DNA of 64,000 nt from positions 1 to 64,000 of the forward strand of contig NZ_CP054705.1 of assembly GCF_016495725.1 (NCBI RefSeq), written 5' to 3'. The position numbers and the translations under genes were made by a program. Positions 47,942 through 56,015 of this stretch are shown here, piece by piece. How positions within the stretch are numbered: the stretch's first letter is position 1; each line of letters begins with the position of its first letter. Below the pieces are notes generated by a model. The model ran no database searches. It was not told where the DNA came from and worked only from the letters and a program-made list of their open reading frames with translations. Source of the DNA: Salicibibacter cibarius (lineage in GTDB: Bacteria; Bacillota; Bacilli; Bacillales; Marinococcaceae).

Positions 47942-49306
47942 ATGATTAATCTAGTAAAAAAAGAGGAGATCAATTATGAGGAATTGGGGATTAAATCAGA
48001 CACCAAGGCTTTTGAACGTTATGATGAAGCTGGCCTATTAGATCATGTAAGTGAAACGTTTATTGGTAATTATCAGGAATATTGGCTACATTATTATAAT
48101 AAATCCGTTGATCCTCTTACTGCAACAGCATTTGCTAATCTCGTTGGCTATGATGAATATCGTGTGATACCTGCTAGATTAATGAATCGAACATTGATAC
48201 CTTTTTTCAACGATAAAACAATTGATGAGGGGTATGTGGATAAAAACAACTATGACTTGCTGATTCCAACTCCTCAATCTGTTGATACTGTGATCAAGTG
48301 TGTACGAGGAAACTATTTTGATGGGAATAACACCATGATGAAACGCGATGATGTTCTCCAAACATTACTACGGTTTGATGAACTGATTATCAAACCAAGC
48401 AAAAGCAATAATGGTAGAGAGATTAACAAGCTTGTAAACAATCACTATTCCTTAAACATCAATGATACACCAGTGTCTATGGACGATATCGAACTTATGT
48501 ATAACTCGGACTATACCGTAGAGCAGGTCATCCAACAACATTCAAATATGGCTGCTCCACATCCATCATCCGTCAATACATTACGCATGGTAACACTTCG
48601 CTGGGATTGCTCGATTCACCATCTACTTACATGTGCTAAGTTTGGTTCTGACGGGGCAATTCAAGATAATGCAGGTCAGGGCGGTTTATGGATAGGAATG
48701 AATGACGATGGTTTTTTTATGAACACAGCGATGGATGAATATGCGCTGACCTATACCCATCATCCGACAACGGGATTTCCTTTTCATGAACTTCAACCTA
48801 TCCCTAATTTTAATGAGTTTATCCGCTTTGTAAAAGATGCTCATCAAAATATTATTCATCATGATTTTGTTTCATGGGATATTGCCGTAGGGATCGATGG
48901 TCAACCGATTTTTATTGAAGCGAATTTTGCAGGTAACACATGGCTCTATCAATTAGCTTCACAACGACCAATATTTGGCGAATTAACGGAGAATATTTTG
49001 TCTTATGTAAGTCAGTCAAATAAAAAATATCCTGTTGTATCCAACTATCGTAGAGTGAAACAATATAAACAATCAATAAAAAAATATAAAAGTGATTTAA
49101 GCGAACTTAAAAATGCACTTAACAAAGAACAACAACAAAAAAGAAAATATAAAAGACGTTATAGTAAAGTTAAACATGATCTCCTGAATGCGAAGAACGA
49201 CCTTCACGATGCCCAACAGAAACTGTCATCTATGAAAACGAGCAAATCATGGCGATATACATCTCCGCTTAGATCAATTATGCAAAAAACCACGAAAAAA
49301 GATTAA
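47942..49306 (+). CDS. Sugar-transfer-associated ATP-grasp protein, copy 1
   Basis: This protein of about 454 residues belongs to the ATP-grasp family linked to sugar transfer and capsule loci (ATPgrasp_ST-like). LIIKPSKSNNGREINKL is the nucleotide loop, AAPHPSSVNTLRMVTLRWD follows, TYTHHPTTGFPF is at about 280, and VSWDIAVGIDGQPIFIEANFAG contains the metal-binding E-x-N. A coiled coil (about 375-435) leads to SKSWRYTSPLRSIM. The ATG at 47942 has TTAGGGAGTG. It has a diverged copy on the opposite strand at 54220-55590. Confidence 0.8.
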   Translation: MINLVKKEEINYEELGIKSDTKAFERYDEAGLLDHVSETFIGNYQEYWLHYYNKSVDPLTATAFANLVGYDEYRVIPARLMNRTLIPFFNDKTIDEGYVDKNNYDLLIPTPQSVDTVIKCVRGNYFDGNNTMMKRDDVLQTLLRFDELIIKPSKSNNGREINKLVNNHYSLNINDTPVSMDDIELMYNSDYTVEQVIQQHSNMAAPHPSSVNTLRMVTLRWDCSIHHLLTCAKFGSDGAIQDNAGQGGLWIGMNDDGFFMNTAMDEYALTYTHHPTTGFPFHELQPIPNFNEFIRFVKDAHQNIIHHDFVSWDIAVGIDGQPIFIEANFAGNTWLYQLASQRPIFGELTENILSYVSQSNKKYPVVSNYRRVKQYKQSIKKYKSDLSELKNALNKEQQQKRKYKRRYSKVKHDLLNAKNDLHDAQQKLSSMKTSKSWRYTSPLRSIMQKTTKKD

Positions 49307-49449
49307 CATAGTCGTCGGTTTATGGTTTTATTTGAGCAATTCCTAACTCTATGATATTTTTTCAGTGCGAAATTTAAAACTGTAATCCCAATTTAAATGT
49401 GCCCGTACAATTTTGAATAGCACATGTGGCATAAGCCATAAAAAATAAA

Positions 49450-49476
49450 GAAACCGGGGTTTAAGGCCCGGTTTTC
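49450..49476. terminator. Terminator between convergent genes
   Basis: GAAACCGGG (49450-49458) and CCCGGTTTTC (49467-49476) form a symmetric hairpin serving the gene on the left; T-rich ends on both strands may allow use in both directions. Confidence 0.75.
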
Positions 49477-49598
49477 TTCTAAACAATTTAAGCATACATT
49501 TAACGGGTAGCGTCAACGTTCCTCCCGATCATTAGGAGGCTTATCCTGTCATCGGTATAAAAGAGTATAGAATATTCGAGACTAAGAGGTGCTTTTTA

Positions 49599-51344
49599 TT
49601 AGGATTGTTGTCTTAAAATATTATAGTACGCAATAAAGCTGGAAATGTTGTGTTGGGTGTAATCATTGCGTATTTCATAATTTGATAAACCTTGATGAAT
49701 AGCCCCAAGGCAAAGTTTTTTGTTTTCATAATACATCGTTGTTTCCGGTCTCAGCTGCATTTGCAACTGAAATTTAATGCTTTCATGAAGAGCTTGTTTA
49801 ATTTTTTTTGCTTCATCATCGTAACCGTAATCAACAGCCAGCTTATAAGTGGCACTTAGCCCTTCACTTCGACACGCTACAGGCGTAGATAGTGGTTTAG
49901 GATGCGTATCATATGCACCTTTCCATTCAGGCTCTGCATCATCATCTAAAATTTGAGTCTGCATAATCGCTCGGGCGATAAAGAAAGCGTGGTTAATATA
50001 GATTTCTTTCGGGCGTTCCCTGTAGAGTTCATTCAAGCCATAAAGAAGCCAATGATCGTGGGCAATAGTTTCACTCGTTGCTTTTTTATCCCTGATAGTG
50101 ATTAAATAGTTTGCTTCATTTTCCGCCACATCCAACCATTGTTCATTGCCGTCGATCTGGTAAAGGCGCACCAATGCCAATATTGCTTCACCGGGATAAT
50201 AGTGGGATATGAAGTCTGATGCTTCACCCGTTGAATATTTTTGTTTATGAAAAGCAAAACGACCATTCTCATCTTGTAATTCGCGCATCCATGTCGCCAT
50301 GCTTTGCATCACTGGGAGATACTGCTTATCCTCTGTTACTTGTGTATATTTGGCTAATGCCACTACAGCAAGCGCATTACCGCCAAGTTTGGCCTGATCT
50401 TTTTCAATAATCACCTGTACTTGATGTCCATTTATTTCCATTTCCAGTGCTTTTTTCAGTAAATAATTAATGGCTCGTTTTGCAGCATTTAATAGTCGTT
50501 CATCCGGCATCAGTTCATATGTTTCCAGCATTGAATAAGTCGTTCCTGCGTGACGTAGGATGTTGTATCCGCCCCGGCTTCTATTCTCTTGCGGAAGGTA
50601 GGAATAGATAAATTTGCCCTTCGTATTGACAACATTTTTAAAGTAATTGTCTTTGGTTAATGCTATCGCATCCCTAAGGTCTTGCGCTGATAAATCCGAA
50701 TAGATACGATGGCCGCGGTAAAGAGGGGTAAAGCCATTTTCATCGATATAATAAGATTTTGTTCGGAATTTATATAATTCTAGTGATTGGGAAGTCAGTA
50801 ACTTTTTCACTAACGAGTTTTTAGATAACAAGGAATGTTTCTCATAAGCCTGAAAAATATTTTCAGGTTTTATTTTTTGATCCACAATCATTCGGTATGC
50901 TTCAACTTCTTCGGGGAGGAATGCTGCATCAAAAGACGCGTCGATAGTAAGACCATCTTCCCCGCGTTTGTAAAGGACAGTGTCTTTTTCAAGGTTGATT
51001 TTCTTCTTTGATGATTTAGCAGGTCGCATGTCCGTAACGACATCCACTTTCACAGAAATGGGCTTAAAATTGGCAGGTTTATTGCTTTTATAGTTTTGGT
51101 AAGCAGATTTAAGCGCAACTTTAGCGTTTGTATCTTTTCCCATGCCGACTAGAGCTCGGGAATAGGGGTTTGATACAGATATAAAAACGACAATTTCGCC
51201 ATCTTCTGTTCTAAAGCCCGTATCGATTTCGTCAGTTATTTCTTCAAGAGACTTTTCCTTATTAATCGCCGCATCGTATATCTGTTGTAAGGTATGATTC
51301 AATTTTACCAGCCTTTCGTCCGTTTTGATGATTGTCAATGTCAT
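49599..51344 (-). CDS. Helical-barrel protein of unknown function
   Basis: This 581-residue protein has a first part (about 1-100) that is a small alpha/beta domain with DGEIVVFISVSNPYSRALVGMG split over residues 48-70. Residues about 190-575 show repeated helical pairs with aromatic-rich linkers (GGYNILRHAGTTYSML, GGNALAVVALAKYTQ, FISHYYPGEAILALVRLY, HDHWLLYGLNELY, CRSEGLSATYKLA), as in (alpha/alpha)6 toroids of glycosidases, lyases and epimerases. I cannot assign an activity. It is the only gene here besides the 54-kb ATP-grasp read right to left. A perfect extended -10 lies only 14 nt before the ATG, and no ribosome-binding site is visible. Confidence 0.7.
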   Translation of the reverse strand: MTLTIIKTDERLVKLNHTLQQIYDAAINKEKSLEEITDEIDTGFRTEDGEIVVFISVSNPYSRALVGMGKDTNAKVALKSAYQNYKSNKPANFKPISVKVDVVTDMRPAKSSKKKINLEKDTVLYKRGEDGLTIDASFDAAFLPEEVEAYRMIVDQKIKPENIFQAYEKHSLLSKNSLVKKLLTSQSLELYKFRTKSYYIDENGFTPLYRGHRIYSDLSAQDLRDAIALTKDNYFKNVVNTKGKFIYSYLPQENRSRGGYNILRHAGTTYSMLETYELMPDERLLNAAKRAINYLLKKALEMEINGHQVQVIIEKDQAKLGGNALAVVALAKYTQVTEDKQYLPVMQSMATWMRELQDENGRFAFHKQKYSTGEASDFISHYYPGEAILALVRLYQIDGNEQWLDVAENEANYLITIRDKKATSETIAHDHWLLYGLNELYRERPKEIYINHAFFIARAIMQTQILDDDAEPEWKGAYDTHPKPLSTPVACRSEGLSATYKLAVDYGYDDEAKKIKQALHESIKFQLQMQLRPETTMYYENKKLCLGAIHQGLSNYEIRNDYTQHNISSFIAYYNILRQQS

Positions 51345-51358
51345 AAATAAGATAATTC

Positions 51359-51367
51359 ATTATAGCA
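51359..51367 (-). promoter_or_regulatory. Extended -10 immediately upstream of the 581-residue protein
   Basis: On the minus strand TGCTATAAT ends 14 nt before the ATG, so a transcript starting about 7 nt after it would have almost no leader. Confidence 0.55.
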
Positions 51368-51567
51368 CTTATCTGTATAATCTGCTACTATATTGGTATG
51401 TATATAAAAATTGTCTGTTACTAGACATTTCGATACATGTTATATTTACACATTCTTTTATAGATGAGAATATTGTCACTACCTAGAACAATAGATATAG
51501 ACGGAACCTTTTATCAATTAGACATTGACAAAAACCATTTGAATTTACTGAGGGGAGAATTAGGGAT

Positions 51568-53772
51568 ATGGCAAAAACATTTACATTAACGTTTGCAGGG
51601 GATACAAGTTTAGGGGACTGGTATCTCAGAAAAACAGGTAAAGAAAACTTAGTGGAACGATTGGAAAAGGAGCCATTATCTTATTTTGCAGAGGTAAAAC
51701 CTTTAATCGAGAAAAGTGATTATTTTATTCTAAACTTAGAAACAGTTTTAGAGGAAAGCCCAAAACCAATATTAGAAGGAAAACAATATCCTAACTATGA
51801 CAATCCAGATAGAACATTGCAAGTATTAAAAGACTTAGGGGTAACAGCAGTTGGTTTAGCTAACAACCATACTATGGATTTCGGTTCTGAAGTTTTACTA
51901 AGAACCCTAAATAGATTAGAAAAGGCCAATATTAAAACTTTAGGAGCAGGGAAAGATAGAAAAGATGCTTCTAAACCCCTTAAAATAATACTAGATGGAA
52001 AAAAAAGCGTGAAAAATGTCTATATCTTCACTGGTATGCGGGCAGGAAAACGTTACCGAGAGTATGGTTTTTTTGCAGAGAATGAAAAACCGGGGGTAAA
52101 TCCATTGCCACAAAAGGGACTATCCAGAAAAATTTCTAATCTTAGACAGGAAGACCCTGAATCAATTATTATCGTATGCCCTCATTGGCAAGGAGAGGAC
52201 TATAAATGGGCTTCGGATCATGGAAGAATTCAAGAAAGAAGCAAGGCATTTATAGATGCAGGAGCAAACTATATCTTTGGTCATGGCCCCCATATGCTAA
52301 ATCATATTGAAAATTATAATGGAGGAACCATAGCTTATTCTATTGGAAATTTCGTGTTCAATTCTCCAGGAAGGTATGAGAAATTAGATGCTCCACCTTA
52401 TAGTGTTGTTGTAAATATGGAAATTCAAGAGGAGGAAAAAGGAACATGGATCGTGAAAAACAAGTTCTATCCTATTGTTACAGATAATAAAAAAACTAAT
52501 TATAGTGTAAGAAGAATCAATGAAAAAGAAGCTGAGGATATAGTATATAAATTTGAAAAAGATGAACTCGGCTTATATATAGAAAACACAAAACATAATA
52601 TTGATGATAAAAGTGCTAGCAAATCAGAAGTTAATGAAATAATAGCAATGATAACTGGTGAAAAGAAAATAAATCAAGATAAATTTAAGGACATTGATAG
52701 CATCGAAAAGCAGATATTAGCACTTAAAGAAGCTCAGGATCGGATAGATAAGAATTTAAAAAATTATTATTCAAAATTAATTAGAAGTAATTCAATGAAA
52801 AGGGTAGAAGGTGAAAATTATCATTTATATAAAATGCTGGCAGACACTATTAAAAAAGATTATATAACTCATGGAATGTATCTGAAGTTTGGCAAGAGAA
52901 AATTAAATATACATGATGCCATTTCATTTCAAAATTTCATAATACAGAACGCAGAAAGTAAAAGGTTAGGAAATCCTTATTATGCCCAAATGTTAGATAA
53001 AAAGTTACCAGCTTATGAGTTTGCTGATAAAATAGGGTTAAGAAGACCATATACGGATCCACACGTATATAAATTTTCAGAGTTAAAACCACAAGCAGGT
53101 CCAGTTGTAGTTAAACCTACAAGTGCTACAGGAGCTATGGGTGTGTATCTGATTTATAATGAGAACAAGATTTTATCCGTGAGAGATGGCAAATACTTAA
53201 ATAGTTGGGATGAACTTGTAAATGATGTTCAGATGGAAATTGAACGTGATAAGACCAGGGTAAGAAAATATTTCAAAAAAGATGCTTGGATGATAGAAGA
53301 ATTGATTATAGATCCAGAAAAACCAGATAGTCTCACTGATTTAAAATTTCATGTCTTCTATGGTGAAAATGTACTAGTACAAGAAGTAATCAGAGAAGAT
53401 GGAGGAAATAAATATCAATTTTGGGATGCAAATAATAAAAAGGTATTTACCGGAAAATTAGATGGAGAAGATCAAATATATAGAGAAGCCAAAGGTTTTA
53501 ATAATGAGGATTTAGACGCCATTATTCAAGCAAGTTTAGAAATACCGGCTCCATTTATGAGAATTGATATGCTAAAAGGTAACAACGAGTTGGTGTTTGG
53601 AGAAGCAACATACTATCCTGGGGGATTTCATAATTTCAATGCAGAATGGGACAGAAAGTTGGGAGAAGCCTACGTTAATGCGGAGGCAAGATTGAAAAGA
53701 GACCTATTGGAAGGAAAAGAGTTTAAAGCATTTAATGAAATATTCTTCCGTAGCCCATCTTTAACATTATAG
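51568..53772 (+). CDS. CapA-like / TupA-like ATP-grasp fusion protein 2
   Basis: This 734-residue paralogue of the 45124 protein has the same two domains. The CapA part has FAGDTSLGDWYL, ILNLETVLEE, LANNHTMDFG, CPHWQGEDYKW, GHGPHMLNHIENY and SIGNFVFNSPG. The TupA-type ATP-grasp part has VVKPTSATGAMGVYLIY, LKFHVFYGENVL and PFMRIDMLKGNNELVFGEATYYPGG. Its DNA is clearly richer in A and T (AAA, AAT and ATA codons dominate) than fusion 1, so the two are old duplicates or this one was acquired separately. TGAGGGGAG precedes the ATG at 51568. It is flanked by two divergent or convergent minus-strand genes. Confidence 0.82.
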   Translation: MAKTFTLTFAGDTSLGDWYLRKTGKENLVERLEKEPLSYFAEVKPLIEKSDYFILNLETVLEESPKPILEGKQYPNYDNPDRTLQVLKDLGVTAVGLANNHTMDFGSEVLLRTLNRLEKANIKTLGAGKDRKDASKPLKIILDGKKSVKNVYIFTGMRAGKRYREYGFFAENEKPGVNPLPQKGLSRKISNLRQEDPESIIIVCPHWQGEDYKWASDHGRIQERSKAFIDAGANYIFGHGPHMLNHIENYNGGTIAYSIGNFVFNSPGRYEKLDAPPYSVVVNMEIQEEEKGTWIVKNKFYPIVTDNKKTNYSVRRINEKEAEDIVYKFEKDELGLYIENTKHNIDDKSASKSEVNEIIAMITGEKKINQDKFKDIDSIEKQILALKEAQDRIDKNLKNYYSKLIRSNSMKRVEGENYHLYKMLADTIKKDYITHGMYLKFGKRKLNIHDAISFQNFIIQNAESKRLGNPYYAQMLDKKLPAYEFADKIGLRRPYTDPHVYKFSELKPQAGPVVVKPTSATGAMGVYLIYNENKILSVRDGKYLNSWDELVNDVQMEIERDKTRVRKYFKKDAWMIEELIIDPEKPDSLTDLKFHVFYGENVLVQEVIREDGGNKYQFWDANNKKVFTGKLDGEDQIYREAKGFNNEDLDAIIQASLEIPAPFMRIDMLKGNNELVFGEATYYPGGFHNFNAEWDRKLGEAYVNAEARLKRDLLEGKEFKAFNEIFFRSPSLTL

Positions 53773-53782
53773 ATGAAGTATT

Positions 53783-53810
53783 GACTCCGATCCTTGATCG
53801 GGGTCTTCTA
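53783..53810 (+). terminator. Terminator after CapA-TupA fusion 2
   Basis: GACTCCGATC / GATCGGGGTC stem with a 3-base loop, followed by TTCTATTCTTT. Confidence 0.75.
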
Positions 53811-54150
53811 TTCTTTACGTGTATTTTTGGTATTTTGACTTTTGCAGTTTAAATGAACAAAAAGTTGTAAGGCAGACTAACCTTTCTTGCCTCCACTAAA
53901 ATTTTTATTTCTCCAACGACATATATATCTTGGTAAAATCGATGCTAAATTCTTCTCCTAGATCACCAGGATATCATCGTAATGATCAAACAAGGTAGTA
54001 GCTCTGTTGAATATAGACTGCCGGCAGGATCGAATTAGGCCTATCACGGCTAATATCATAGCCCGTGTATGTAGCTCGTTGGTGGGTACATTAATTTTAT
54101 CAGAGGGTATCCATTTTGTTCACTGAAAACAATAAGGTTAAATAAAAAAA
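53811..54150. other. Gene-free stretch
   Basis: No plausible gene, promoter or repeat was recognised. Short words such as AGGCAGACTAACC could be worn IS remnants, but this is not supported. Confidence 0.4.
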
Positions 54151-54153
54151 TAG

Positions 54154-54190
54154 GCGTAGCTTTCATTAAGGGGCTACGCTTATTTTTTAT
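54154..54190. terminator. Bidirectional terminator
   Basis: GCGTAGC (54154-54160) / GCTACGC (54173-54179), with AAAAAAA on the left and TTATTTTTTA on the right, can stop transcription from both sides, chiefly of the minus-strand ATP-grasp gene. Confidence 0.8.
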
Positions 54191-54219
54191 TTACTGGGAT
54201 TTAGCCCCACCCAGCCTCA

Positions 54220-55590
54220 TTATTTTTTAATCGATTTTAGTAAAAAGCGAAAAGGTTGAGTGAAACGCCAACTTTTGCTATGCACTATATAGTTGTATTT
54301 ATCCTTTGTGTCTTCCAGTTCATCATTTTTAGCCATAAGTTCGTTATTTCTCTTTTTTAGTGCTGATTTAAGTTCCTGGTTTTGTTTTTTTAAATCAACA
54401 TTTTGTTTTTGTATTTGCTTCAATTCTTGTCTTTGTATTTTCTGTTTTTTTTGTTCCCTTCTTCTTCTATCTTTTTGCATTAATATCGGCTTTTTTGTTT
54501 TAAGCTCATTACTTACATATTGTAAAATTTCATCTGTCAAATCTCCAAATACAGGTTTTTGAGCGGCCAATTGATAGTACGATAGCAAGCCTGCAAAGTT
54601 AGCTTCTAAAAAGATAGGTTTACCATCGAAATTCACAACAATATCCCATGAAATAAAATTAAGGTGTAGTATATTTTTATGGCAGTCTTTGGCAATCTGT
54701 TTGAATTCATCGAAATTAGGAATGGGTTCAAGATCCGCAAAGCAATAACCAGTCGTGGGATGGTGAGTATGTGTTTGACCATCGTCACTTACTGCAACAT
54801 CAAAAAATTCACCTGTATCCTTTACTCCAAGGCGTATACCACCTGCGTTAGCATTATCTTTTATATCGTTATCTTTCCCAAACCTAGCGAAGGTAAATAA
54901 ATATTTTATTTCATCTTTCCATCTGAACGTAACCATTCTTAGTGTATTCACAGAAGATGGATGAGGAGCAGCCAAATTCGTGTGTTGTTTTATTGCTTTC
55001 TGGACCATGAAGTTCTCTTTATAGATGTCCTCTAGGTGATAAATGGAAACAATATTTCCATCCAGATAGATGTTTTCATCTTTCACATTGAGTTTTCTGA
55101 TTCCATGGCCATTGTTTGTCTGGCTAGGCTTTATGATCAAATCTGTGTTATTTTTTAATAAAATTTTTGAAGCATTTTCAATATCAATACTATCATTATA
55201 TGTATCAAAGTAAGTTCCATTTATATTCTTTAATATAGTTTCAGCTGAGCTGGGGGAATCTATCGAAATATCATAGAGATTTTTGTCCCCATAAAAAATC
55301 GACATATTATAATCATTTAGGACAGGGAGAATTTCTTCTCTCATTATTTTTCCAGGTATGACCCTACTGTCTCTTTTTCCAGTATAATTCATAAAAGCTA
55401 AATGTAGAGAAGGATCAATCGTTTTACCGTAATGATTCTCCCAATATTTTTGTATTTCGCTAACAAAACCTTCGTCTACTTCGTTTAACAAGCCAGCATT
55501 AAACCACTTTTTAAATGTTGGAGAATTGGTTTTTGCTCCTAGTTCTTGATATACAGATAAATCATTATGCACTGCTTCTATAGTTTCCAA
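54220..55590 (-). CDS. Sugar-transfer-associated ATP-grasp protein, copy 2
   Basis: This 456-residue diverged copy of the 47942 protein has LIIKPSQTNNGHGIRKL, AAPHPSSVNTLRMVTFRW, THTHHPTTGYCF and ISWDIVVNFDGKPIFLEANFAG all aligned with copy 1. A coiled coil (about 375-440, KQNQELKSALKKRN) precedes the tail SKSWRFTQPFRFLL. The start is a TTG at 55590 with CGGAG upstream; the nearby ATG is out of frame. The AT-rich codon usage matches the neighbouring CapA fusion 2, suggesting a shared origin for 51.5-55.6 kb. Confidence 0.8.
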   Translation of the reverse strand: METIEAVHNDLSVYQELGAKTNSPTFKKWFNAGLLNEVDEGFVSEIQKYWENHYGKTIDPSLHLAFMNYTGKRDSRVIPGKIMREEILPVLNDYNMSIFYGDKNLYDISIDSPSSAETILKNINGTYFDTYNDSIDIENASKILLKNNTDLIIKPSQTNNGHGIRKLNVKDENIYLDGNIVSIYHLEDIYKENFMVQKAIKQHTNLAAPHPSSVNTLRMVTFRWKDEIKYLFTFARFGKDNDIKDNANAGGIRLGVKDTGEFFDVAVSDDGQTHTHHPTTGYCFADLEPIPNFDEFKQIAKDCHKNILHLNFISWDIVVNFDGKPIFLEANFAGLLSYYQLAAQKPVFGDLTDEILQYVSNELKTKKPILMQKDRRRREQKKQKIQRQELKQIQKQNVDLKKQNQELKSALKKRNNELMAKNDELEDTKDKYNYIVHSKSWRFTQPFRFLLKSIKK

Positions 55591-55954
55591 ACATAATCAA
55601 CTCCGTATAAAATTATTTACGTTTATATTACCATCTTTAGTATATTATATCTGCTAATTGAAGTGAAACAATGGGATTTGGTAATGTCAAGAAGTATATA
55701 TTGATTCAATAGGATATGGCTCAGATTAGGGTTTGGGATTTTACATATCTGCCACATAGAAGTTTCCTTGCTTTGGTTTTCCTATCGTGTTTCAGACATA
55801 TTTTGAACCTCGTCATATACGATTAACAAGTGCGCATATATGATCATGGGCATTTTAAAGTATTAACTTGAATGATTATCGTTGAAAAACAGAAAGATAA
55901 ATAATGAACTAAATTGGGCAGTATAATCGTAGGATATAACATACTACTTTAATT
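55591..55954. other. AT-rich divergent intergenic stretch
   Basis: No gene was seen. It carries the upstream sequences of the minus-strand ATP-grasp and of the plus-strand amidase, including a TATAAT near 55922. Confidence 0.45.
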
Positions 55955-55963
55955 TGCTATAAT
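55955..55963 (+). promoter_or_regulatory. Extended -10 of the SH3b amidase gene
   Basis: Perfect TGCTATAAT, 52 bp before the GTG start; no clear -35 at 17 bp. Confidence 0.55.
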
Positions 55964-56015
55964 ATATTAGATTTAAGGTATTTATTAATTTATCTGGGAG
56001 AGGTGAGAGTAGAAG

